Below, in pieces: positions 24,958 through 32,667 of a DNA stretch of 64,000 nucleotides. The stretch is from JAAXHH01 sp965248395 (GTDB lineage: Bacteria; JAAXHH01), in contig OZ252103.1 of the NCBI GenBank assembly GCA_965248395.1, positions 3,472,001 through 3,536,000 of the forward strand, given 5' to 3'. Each line of letters begins with the position of its first letter. Positions within the stretch are counted from its first letter, which is position 1. The position numbers and the translations under genes were made by a program. Below the pieces are notes generated by a model, which did not search any database, was not told the origin of the DNA, and was given only the letters and a program-made list of their open reading frames with translations.

Positions 24958-27723
24958 TCAGGAGCAGCCGCTGGTCGATCCGCATTCGCGGCATACGTAG
25001 CAGGAACCGTTGCGGGTCATCAGGCTTCCACAATCAGAACAGGAAGGAGCATCCGCCTGTGCGGTGAAGACGTCCCGTTCCTGGTTCTCCTGCGCGCTCA
25101 TCGACTGGTCCATGGCGTTCGAATGCATGGTGGAATCCATATCCACTTCCGTCTCTATTGCGGACTGGTTGTCTTCCGGCAGGAACTTCACCGCGAGCCA
25201 CCGGAAGATGTAGTCGGTGATGGACTTGGCGATGGGCACTTCCTTGTTCCCCGTAAACCCGGCCGGTTCGAACCGCATGTGACTGAATTTCCTGACGAGG
25301 CTTTCCAGGGGCACGCCGTACTGCAGTGAAACGGATACGGCGGTGGCGAAGGCGTCCATCATTCCGGAAACCGTGCTGCCTTCCTTGGACATTCTCAGGA
25401 AGATCTCGCCCGGTTGGCCGTCTTCGAAGAGACCCACCGTCAGGTATCCCTCGTGGCCGGCGATGCTGAACTTGTGGGTCACGGCCTGGCGTTCGTCCGG
25501 CAACCGGCGGCGTACGGGTAGTACCTCGGCCGCCTCTTCTTTCTCCGATGCCTTCGTGCTGAGCGGCTGCGTGCGCTTCGACCCGTCGCGGTAGATGGCC
25601 AGCGCCTTAAGCCCCATCTTCCCGCCCTTCAGGTACACATCCATGACGTCATCGGTCGTGGCCTCGTTAGGCAGGTTGACCGTCTTGGAAATGGCCCCCG
25701 AAATGAAGGGCTGCGCGGCCGCCATCATCTTCACGTGTCCCATGTAGTGGATGGAACGCATGCCCTTTTCGGCCCGGAACGCGCAGTCGAAAACCGGCAG
25801 ATGTTCCTGGAGCAGGTGCGGCGCGCCCTCGATCGTCCCGTTCTCATCGATGTAGGACACGATACGCTTGATCTGCTGCTTCGAATAATCCAGTTTCTCC
25901 AGGGCGGAAATAACGGTGCGGTTCACGATCTTCATCGTCCCGCCGCCCACCAGGCGCTTGTACTTGACCAGGGCGATGTCGGGCTCGATGCCCGTCGTGT
26001 CGCAGTCCATCATGAAGGCGATGGTACCCGTAGGCGCGAGCACGGTGGCCTGGCTGTTCTTGTAGCCGAACTTTTTGCCATGGGCAAGGGCGTTGCCCCA
26101 GGCGGTTCGAGCGGCATCCAGCAGTGCCTTGTCGACCATCTCCGCCTGGATATCGTCCACGGCGTTCCGGTGCATCTGCATGACCCGGAGCATCGGTTCG
26201 CTGTTGGCTTCGTACCCGTCGAAGGTGCCCAGGTGCTCGGCGAGTTCGGCCGACCGGCAGTAACCCTGGCCGGTCATCAGCGCCGTTATGGCGCCAGCGA
26301 AGGCGCGTCCCGTATCGCTGTCATATGGCAACCCCATGGCCATTAGCAGCGCGCCTAGATTGGCGTAACCCAGGCCCAGTTGCCGGTACGCAAGGGCATT
26401 CACGCCGATCTCGGCCGTGGGATAACTGGCGTTGTCGACGATGATATCCTGCGCCATGATCATAATATTGACCGTGTGCATGAAACCCGTGACGTCGAAG
26501 GTGCCCTCATCGGTCAGGTACTTGAGGAGATTGATCGAGGCCAGGTTGCAGGCGCTGTTGTCCAAGTGCATGTACTCCGAACACGGATTGCTGGCGTTGA
26601 TGCGGCCCGTGTTGGCACAGGTATGCCAGTCATTGATGGTCGTATCGTACTGCATGCCGGGGTCGCCGCACTGCCACGCGGCCTCCGAGATCCAGGAAAT
26701 GATATCGGTCGCCCTAAGACTTTCCACGGGCTTTTTCGTGGTAACAGACTGGAGTGTCCAATCCTCGTCCTGTTCCACTGCGTCCAGGAAATCCTGCGTC
26801 ACCCGGACGGAATTGTTGGCATTCTGAAACTGGATGGAGCTCCACGCGTCGCCGTTCAGGGTCATGTCCCATCCGGCGTCCCCGAGGGCGTAAGCCTTGC
26901 GCTCCTCGTTGGCCTTGCACCAGATGAACTCCACCACGTCGGGATGATCGATGTCGAGGACGACCATCTTGGCGGCCCGCCGGGTCTTGCCCCCCGACTT
27001 GATGGATCCGGCCACCGAGTCCGCCGCCCGCATGAAGGATACGGGTCCGGAAGCCTGGCCGCCCGAGGACAGTATTTCCTTCGAAGAACGGATACGCGAC
27101 AGGTTAACGCCGGCGCCGGAACCGCCCTTGAAGATCATGCCTTCGACCTTGCACCATTCCAAAATGGAGTCCATAGAATCGTCTACCGACAGGATGAAAC
27201 ACGCCGAACACTGGGGTTTGTCCTCGACTCCAGCGTTGAACCATACGGGACTATTGAAGGTGGCCCGCTGGTGGAGGATGATATGTTTCAGTTCGGTATG
27301 GAATGCGTCGGCGTCTTCTTCCGTGGCGAAGTATCCCTGGGCGCGTCCCCATCCAGCGATCGTATCCGTTACGCGATTGATCATGTGCTTCACGCTACGC
27401 TCGCGCTGCGGGGTCCCCAGTGGACCGCGAAAGTACTTCGATACGACCACATTGGTGGCCAGTTGCGACCAGGAAGCCGGGATCTCCACGTCTTTCTGTT
27501 CGAAAACGACTTCACCGCCGTCACCGGCGATGGTGGCCGTCCGCTGTTCCCATTCCACCCCCTCGTAGGGGTCTACACCGGGGTTGCTGAACAGACGGTC
27601 GACGGAAAGTCCTCCCTCGGCGAGCGGCGCTTCGGATGGCGCGTCGGCTTTTCCTTCATCCATCTCCCGTACCAGGAGATCGGGCTCTTCGCCCAATTTT
27701 AAAACCTGTTTCTCTGTAGCCAT
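24958..27723 (-). CDS. nrdJ: Adenosylcobalamin-dependent (class II) ribonucleotide reductase
   Basis: The 921-residue protein reduces ribonucleotides to deoxyribonucleotides with B12 instead of a tyrosyl radical, so it needs no NrdB and works with or without oxygen. Signatures are FNSPVWFNAGV, CSACFIL (first redox Cys), GGSGAGVNLSRIRS, NPCSEYMHLDNSACNL (radical Cys and catalytic Glu) and LAPTGTIAFMMDCDTTGIEPD. The C terminus carries a CSDCG and CRECG cysteine-rich tail for re-reduction by thioredoxin. It is cytosolic and single. Upstream lies a long AT-rich gap and then nrdR; an NrdR-box-like site is at 27873. GGGAGG precedes ATG. Confidence 0.96.
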   Translation of the reverse strand: MATEKQVLKLGEEPDLLVREMDEGKADAPSEAPLAEGGLSVDRLFSNPGVDPYEGVEWEQRTATIAGDGGEVVFEQKDVEIPASWSQLATNVVVSKYFRGPLGTPQRERSVKHMINRVTDTIAGWGRAQGYFATEEDADAFHTELKHIILHQRATFNSPVWFNAGVEDKPQCSACFILSVDDSMDSILEWCKVEGMIFKGGSGAGVNLSRIRSSKEILSSGGQASGPVSFMRAADSVAGSIKSGGKTRRAAKMVVLDIDHPDVVEFIWCKANEERKAYALGDAGWDMTLNGDAWSSIQFQNANNSVRVTQDFLDAVEQDEDWTLQSVTTKKPVESLRATDIISWISEAAWQCGDPGMQYDTTINDWHTCANTGRINASNPCSEYMHLDNSACNLASINLLKYLTDEGTFDVTGFMHTVNIMIMAQDIIVDNASYPTAEIGVNALAYRQLGLGYANLGALLMAMGLPYDSDTGRAFAGAITALMTGQGYCRSAELAEHLGTFDGYEANSEPMLRVMQMHRNAVDDIQAEMVDKALLDAARTAWGNALAHGKKFGYKNSQATVLAPTGTIAFMMDCDTTGIEPDIALVKYKRLVGGGTMKIVNRTVISALEKLDYSKQQIKRIVSYIDENGTIEGAPHLLQEHLPVFDCAFRAEKGMRSIHYMGHVKMMAAAQPFISGAISKTVNLPNEATTDDVMDVYLKGGKMGLKALAIYRDGSKRTQPLSTKASEKEEAAEVLPVRRRLPDERQAVTHKFSIAGHEGYLTVGLFEDGQPGEIFLRMSKEGSTVSGMMDAFATAVSVSLQYGVPLESLVRKFSHMRFEPAGFTGNKEVPIAKSITDYIFRWLAVKFLPEDNQSAIETEVDMDSTMHSNAMDQSMSAQENQERDVFTAQADAPSCSDCGSLMTRNGSCYVCRECGSTSGCS

Positions 27724-28495
27724 TAAGCGCCTCCCTGAATCACCATCTTTGTTCTATGAGATAAAGAATGAGACATAAGAACTTTGTGTTTTCAATACTT
27801 CTTAAAGTTTTGTGACTTGTTAAACTTTCGCTAGGCGCTAGTACGGATTGAGAGATATTCTTTTTACTAAATACACTATCCAGACTGTTGACATTACTAA
27901 CAACTCAATCAAATTGACAATTTATTAACTGTAAAATACTGACTTTTTATTCACTTCTCTACAACACCAAGGACAAACATCAAAAAATACTCGGCCTTAA
28001 AATCATTCGTATTTTAATAACTCATTACTAAAGAGTCTCTTTCTCTTTTAAGGTTGTATTTATTCATTATTCAGTCACTTGAATAAAAACGTTCTGAAGT
28101 ATGTTCTGAGTACTTTTTTCCTTAAGCGATCTATTTAACCATATGCTCCTATTTTTTTTCTCATCACAAAGCGCACATTGAGGTTCTTAGAAGTTCTTGA
28201 GTTATTTAAGTCTGCTTTTACCAACACTGGTTAGTCGTACATTATTTTCTATTAACATAGTTTCGATTATATCCTTAAAACAGTCATAGTTTTACTACAA
28301 ATGTTATTCTTTTCTTGATAGATTATTGGGTTAAGACCTCCTAGTTTTAAAAACAAAAGATAGTACAAAATGGCAAGTCTTGGCATTCGAAAACGATGTA
28401 ATTCGATTCGGTGGTCATCTGCATGGCTACAACAAAAACTATATTCTACGTCAAACTAGATGTCACTTGAGCGTAATCAAATTATTGACTGAAGT
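27724..28495. other. AT-rich 772-bp gap between nrdJ and nrdR
   Basis: Base composition falls abruptly to about one third GC with T-runs and no coding frame of note. I see an inverted repeat AAAGTTT/AAACTTT (27804-27828) about 100 bases ahead of nrdJ and an NrdR-box-like site. There is no cobalamin-riboswitch box, no DnaA-box cluster and no tRNA. The contrast with the flanking genes is sharp and unexplained. Confidence 0.6.
27873..27888. promoter_or_regulatory. NrdR-box-like site upstream of nrdJ
   Basis: ACACTATCCAGACTGT agrees at 12 of 16 positions with the NrdR-box consensus as I know it (ACACWATATATWGTGT), with one half-site complete. It lies about 150 bases upstream of nrdJ. No second box at the usual 31-32-bp spacing is seen. 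Confidence 0.35.
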
Positions 28496-28987
28496 CTAAT
28501 TTTGATTGGGCTGGTCCTTCACATCCGCAGCCAGTTCCTGTTTTTCCAGCTGCTCGAGCTCTTCCTGGAACTCGCTTCGGTCCTTGAAATCACGGTAAAC
28601 CGAGGCAAAACGTACGTAGGCGACCTCGTCGATCTTACGCAATTCCCGGATGAGAAATTCACCTATCTTGTCGGAAGAGACCTCACGGTCGTTCAGATTG
28701 CTGACGTAGTAAACCACCCGGTCCACGAGTTCGTGCAGTTGATCCGTGGACACCAGACGCTTCGTACAGGCCAGTTTCAGTCCGTGCAGTACCTTGGCGC
28801 GGTCAAAGACTTCCCTGCGACCGTCGGATTTCACAACCATCAGTTCATCTTCTTCGATGGCTTCGTATGTAGTGAACCTCTTGGCGCATCCCAGGCACTC
28901 TCGCCGCCTGCGGATTGTACGTCCGCTCTGGATGGTGCGTGAATCGACTACATGGCTGTTCAACGTGCCACACGCCGGGCATCGCAT
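28496..28987 (-). CDS. nrdR: Transcriptional repressor NrdR
   Basis: A 163-residue regulator of ribonucleotide reductase genes. The N-terminal zinc ribbon is complete (Cys3, Cys6, Cys31, Cys34 in MRCPACGTLN and ECLGCAKRFTTYE), followed by the arginine-rich IRRRRE segment for DNA contact and then an ATP-cone (VVKSDGRREVFDRAKVLHGL) that senses ATP and dATP. Length is typical (about 150). It lies upstream of nrdJ on the same strand, separated by the AT-rich gap, and has its own promoter at 29094-29122 with a possible auto-regulatory box. Confidence 0.96.
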   Translation of the reverse strand: MRCPACGTLNSHVVDSRTIQSGRTIRRRRECLGCAKRFTTYEAIEEDELMVVKSDGRREVFDRAKVLHGLKLACTKRLVSTDQLHELVDRVVYYVSNLNDREVSSDKIGEFLIRELRKIDEVAYVRFASVYRDFKDRSEFQEELEQLEKQELAADVKDQPNQN

Positions 28988-29075
28988 GAGCGATGAACCT
29001 CCAATATTTGATGTGTTAATTAGGTAGTTTTTTTAAAGCCAGAAAATCAATCTATTGGGGTAGTAGATCTAAAAT

Positions 29076-29091
29076 AGACAACATATAGTAT
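29076..29091 (-). promoter_or_regulatory. NrdR-box-like site at the nrdR promoter
   Basis: On the minus strand ATACTATATGTTGTCT agrees with 13 of 16 positions of the remembered NrdR-box consensus. It starts three bases downstream of the -10 element, where binding would block transcription, so nrdR may repress itself. Confidence 0.45.
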
Positions 29092-29093
29092 CG

Positions 29094-29122
29094 ATTGTAT
29101 AAGTCTAGTCAGATTGTGTCAA
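29094..29122 (-). promoter_or_regulatory. Strong sigma-70-like promoter of nrdR
   Basis: On the minus strand TTGACA (29122-29117) and TACAAT (29099-29094) are separated by exactly 17 bases, matching the consensus at 11 of 12 positions. It implies an untranslated leader of roughly 100 bases before nrdR. Confidence 0.65.
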
Positions 29123-29303
29123 GTATGAAAACCAAATAAAATCAACTTTTAAAGGACTCAAATAAAAGTTTCTAATACGCTTTGTCAGAATAAAATCGAG
29201 AACACCCAATTCTGTTGCGACTATCGTTATATCCTTAGTCTTCTTCGGAATTAAACCAACATCGAATCCGTTAATCGGGATTGCCGAAACAACCTGGGTT
29301 TCA

Positions 29304-30005
29304 ATGGAAGCCTCTATTCAGAGTCCTGTTCCCAACTGGCGACTTTTCAATGAAAACTCCACAGTTTTGTTATTCGTCGTTCTCGTCGTTCCTGGTTTCA
29401 TCATTATATTCGTACGGTCGCAATTCATAACTGGCAGAATCCCTACATACCCGGCAGGATTTCTGTCGTACTTGACTACTTCTACTGTATATTGGGCGAT
29501 CCTGATATTCCTAGCATTGCCGATTGTTAATTATGTTATTTCAATCTTACTTTTTTATGGAGTTTGGTGGGAAGGTCTCTCATTCTACCTTGCCTCAATA
29601 AAATACTTTGGGCCTTTCGTTCTTATTGTTTTATTACCTGCGTTGATAGGGATTAGTTTCGGATACAACTGGAAGAAAAACTGGATTCGTAGTATTCTGG
29701 CTAAACTTCAACTGAATCCTGTTCATCCGACACCCAGTGCATGGGACTGGACATTTGAGGATTTGGGTGAACAGTTCGTACTTGTCGCGCTTAGTGATGG
29801 ATCGTATATCGGTGGTCTAATGGGGTCTGATTCCTTTGTATCTTCAGATCCAACTGAACGCGATATTTACATACAACAGATTTACGACATTGATGATCCC
29901 AATAATTGGCATCCGAGATACCACGGAGTACTCATAACTGGCGGTGAGATCAGTACTATAGAATTCTGGCCGTTGTTAGACACCGAGGAGACTCTTAATG
30001 GATGA
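29304..30005 (+). CDS. DUF6338-family membrane protein
   Basis: A 233-residue protein with three hydrophobic segments in its first half (around residues 20-38, 52-75 and 98-118), beginning VVPGFIIIFVRSQFITG, the mark by which I recognise DUF6338. The C-terminal cytosolic half (residues 125-233) has short strands: EQFVLVALSDGSYIGG, then ERDIYIQQIYDI. Function is unknown. Its GC content is well below most of the window, as in genes of recent transfer. Its stop codon overlaps a small downstream frame by eight bases, so the two form a coupled pair. Confidence 0.7.
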   Translation: MEASIQSPVPNWRLFNENSTVLLFVVLVVPGFIIIFVRSQFITGRIPTYPAGFLSYLTTSTVYWAILIFLALPIVNYVISILLFYGVWWEGLSFYLASIKYFGPFVLIVLLPALIGISFGYNWKKNWIRSILAKLQLNPVHPTPSAWDWTFEDLGEQFVLVALSDGSYIGGLMGSDSFVSSDPTERDIYIQQIYDIDDPNNWHPRYHGVLITGGEISTIEFWPLLDTEETLNG

Positions 30006-30144
30006 GTCCAATAGTTCTGACCTTCGAAAAAGAGTAACAACAAGAGGATATCAGCCCAAGCCTTCCCCTAAAGGCTCCTCGAAATCAAACAAACCGCCGA
30101 CCCCTCCAAATCAAGGTACTGCAAGAAAGAGACCAAGCGGCTGA
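29998..30144 (+). CDS. 48-residue basic, proline-rich small protein coupled to the DUF6338 gene
   Basis: The frame starts ATG 29998 inside the end of the DUF6338 gene (overlap ATGGATGA) and ends with TGA 30142-30144. The product is polar and disordered-looking: LRKRVTTRGYQPKPSPKG, then NKPPTPPNQG and ARKRPSG. A GAGGAG lies seven bases upstream of ATG (about 29985-29990), a good ribosome site. The close overlap and the protein-like composition argue for a real small gene whose product may bind the membrane protein. No function is known to me. Confidence 0.6.
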   Translation: MDESNSSDLRKRVTTRGYQPKPSPKGSSKSNKPPTPPNQGTARKRPSG

Positions 30145-30175
30145 AGTTTGGTTAGGACAACCATCCGAAGTAGTC

Positions 30176-32611
30176 CTATTCGCTTCGCAGGGACTCGACC
30201 GGATTAGCCGTGGCCGCCCTCAGGGCCTGGTAACTCACGGTCAACTGGGAGATCGCCATGGCGAGCGCGCCAGCCAGGATGAAAGTCATCCAGGTCAGGT
30301 CGATCCGGTAGGCGAAATCGTCCAGCCAGCGGTTCATCGCAAAGTAGGCGATCGGCCACGCGATCGCGTTGGCCACGACCACGAGCCAGACGAATTCGTT
30401 GGACAGCAGGCGGAACAGGTTGGGGATGGTTGCACCCAGGACCTTGCGGACCCCGATTTCCTTCGTGCGTCTTTCCGCGGTGAAGGAGGCTAGACCGAAG
30501 AGACCCAGGCAGGCGATCGATACGGCCAACGCGGCGAAGGTAACGAAGACCCTGCCGAAACGCTGCTCGGCGTTGTACAACCGCGCAAAGGTCTGGTCCA
30601 CGAAGAAGTATTCGAAGGCGAAATCGGGGTTCACCTCGCGCCAGGCGTCCTCGGCCGCCGCCAGGCCTTCCGCCAGGCGACCGGAATCGATTTCAATCAA
30701 CATGTGACCGCCCTCGTGGTCCGGAAAGAGGGCCAGGGGCCCGATCGGTTCATGTAGTGACGTGTAATGGTAATCCCTCACCACGCCGACGATCGTATGC
30801 TGGCTTTTTCCTTCTTCTTCCCACCCCTGCCGCTCCTCCATAAGGCGCTCGAAAGTCATTCCTACGGCGTCGTCAGCCGAACCATATCCCAGTCTCTTCA
30901 CCGCCGCCTCGTTCAGTACGGTCGAACCGGATCCCAGCCAGTCGCTCGCAAAGGATTCATCGAAGTACCTGCCCGCGACCAACTCTATACCGAGCACTTC
31001 GGCGAAGTCTTCGTCCGTCCACGCCTGGTACATTTCGATCTTGTCCACTTCATCTTCGCCCGCCTTGCGGACCGTGAGCGGAATCACCGGGTATTTGTGG
31101 CCCGGCAGCGTGAAGGTCGCGGAGACAGTTACCACGTGGGGACTCGCCTGTACCCGTTGCTTGTAGGTACGTGACTTTGTTATGACGGGTTCGAAGGTCT
31201 GTGGAATGGCTATGACCTGGTCCGTATTGAGCCCCATGTTCTTCGCACGGATGAATTCGAGCTGGCTGTATACGATACCGGTACAGATGATGAGCGCGAT
31301 CGAAATGACGAACTGACCCACAACCAGCAACCTTCTCAGTCGCGCACTACCAGCGCCGGTGGACAGCGATCCCTTCAAGGTCTCAATGGGTGCGAGGCCG
31401 GACAGGTAAAGCGCGGGATAGCTGCCCGAAACGCATCCGATCAAAATCCCGATGAATACCGCGGCGGCCAGGGCGAACCCCGTGGTGCCCGTATCCAGAT
31501 ACATGGTCTTACCCGCGAGCATATTGAACCACGGCAGACTGACCGCCGCGATGAGCAGGGCGAGACATACAGCCAGCCCGGTCATGATAAGCGACTCGAT
31601 CAGGAACTGACGCGCCACCTGGCCTCGGCCGGCGCCGAATACCTTGCGCAGGCCGATTTCTCTCGCACGTCCCGCGGACCTCGCCGTGGCCAGATTCATG
31701 TAGTTGATACAGGCGATCAGGATGATGAACACGGCGACGGCGATAAAGAGGTAGATGTACGAAATATCGCTGTTGGGGGTCAGTTCGGTTTCCAGGTGGG
31801 AGTGAAGGTGGATATCAGTGACCGGCTGCAGGCTGAGGGCCAGCGACGCTTCGTCGTTGTCGTAACGACTACCCAGGTGTTTCTGAACGAAGGCGGGCAG
31901 CTTGGCTTCCAGTTCGGCCGGGTCGGCGCCTTCTTTGAGCAGAATGTAACTGTGTGACTTGCGCCAGCCCCATTCGTCGACCTTCAGGGCCGAATAGGCT
32001 TCCTGGATCCGGAACGAAGCGAGGATGTCGAATCCCAGGTGCGTATTCGACGGCAGGTCCCGCATGATCCCCGTCACCTCGAGATGAAAAGTCCCTTCGG
32101 CGATCACGATCTTCCCAATGGGATTCTCGTCTCCGAAGTACTTCCGGGCAATGGATTCGGAAAGGACCACCTTGTCGTTTCCGGAGAGTGCGGTCCTGGG
32201 ATTGCCGGTCACCAGGGGCACGTTGAATACGTCAAAGACCGTAGAGTCCGCCAGGTAAAAGGACCGTTCGTAGAACCCCTTGTCGCCGTACTTGACCATC
32301 CAGGCGTTACCGGGGGGTACGAAACGGACCGATTCTTCCACTTCGGGGTATTCGTTCTGCATGAACACAACCGTGGGAAGCAGGACATCCGCCGTACGGG
32401 AGACCTGGTCCCCCTGACGCTCATCAGTGATCACCCGGTAGATCCGGTCCGCATGGTCGTGGAATCGGTCATAGCTCAACTCGTCGCGAACGTACAGCAC
32501 GATGAGAAGGCAGCACGCGATTCCGAGCGCCAGGCTCATGACGTTGATGAAGGAGTAGCCCTTCTTGCGGTTCAGGTGGCGGACGGCCACCGTAATGTAG
32601 TTGCTGAACAT
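30176..32611 (-). CDS. MacB/FtsX-type ABC transporter permease (paralogue 1)
   Basis: An 811-residue inner-membrane protein: one membrane helix near residues 22-42, a MacB-type periplasmic domain, three helices with the cytosolic AREIGLRKVFGA motif (about 315), a fourth stretch with a second periplasmic domain (about 470-670), and a C-terminal FtsX domain with TKEIGVRKVLGA. These double-length permeases work with an ABC ATPase in lipoprotein, peptide or drug export, or act as mechanotransmission modules. No ATPase gene is adjacent. It follows a close paralogue by 56 bp on the same strand, and the two were clearly duplicated. Confidence 0.87.
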   Translation of the reverse strand: MFSNYITVAVRHLNRKKGYSFINVMSLALGIACCLLIVLYVRDELSYDRFHDHADRIYRVITDERQGDQVSRTADVLLPTVVFMQNEYPEVEESVRFVPPGNAWMVKYGDKGFYERSFYLADSTVFDVFNVPLVTGNPRTALSGNDKVVLSESIARKYFGDENPIGKIVIAEGTFHLEVTGIMRDLPSNTHLGFDILASFRIQEAYSALKVDEWGWRKSHSYILLKEGADPAELEAKLPAFVQKHLGSRYDNDEASLALSLQPVTDIHLHSHLETELTPNSDISYIYLFIAVAVFIILIACINYMNLATARSAGRAREIGLRKVFGAGRGQVARQFLIESLIMTGLAVCLALLIAAVSLPWFNMLAGKTMYLDTGTTGFALAAAVFIGILIGCVSGSYPALYLSGLAPIETLKGSLSTGAGSARLRRLLVVGQFVISIALIICTGIVYSQLEFIRAKNMGLNTDQVIAIPQTFEPVITKSRTYKQRVQASPHVVTVSATFTLPGHKYPVIPLTVRKAGEDEVDKIEMYQAWTDEDFAEVLGIELVAGRYFDESFASDWLGSGSTVLNEAAVKRLGYGSADDAVGMTFERLMEERQGWEEEGKSQHTIVGVVRDYHYTSLHEPIGPLALFPDHEGGHMLIEIDSGRLAEGLAAAEDAWREVNPDFAFEYFFVDQTFARLYNAEQRFGRVFVTFAALAVSIACLGLFGLASFTAERRTKEIGVRKVLGATIPNLFRLLSNEFVWLVVVANAIAWPIAYFAMNRWLDDFAYRIDLTWMTFILAGALAMAISQLTVSYQALRAATANPVESLRSE

Positions 32612-32667
32612 GGGGATTCCTGCGCAGGTATCTGTTATGGGACGTAGTGCTGATAAACTAATGCCTG

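Larger units (their letters stand above)
28988..29303. other. AT-rich divergent gap between nrdR and the DUF6338 gene
   Basis: The 316-bp region is AT-rich. It holds the nrdR promoter and box listed separately. I see no gene and no clear promoter for the DUF6338 gene. Confidence 0.5.

Noticed and set aside
27724..28495. Cobalamin riboswitch or replication origin in the AT-rich gap
   Set aside because: No B12-box-like conserved motif and no cluster of DnaA boxes (TTATCCACA) could be found by eye.
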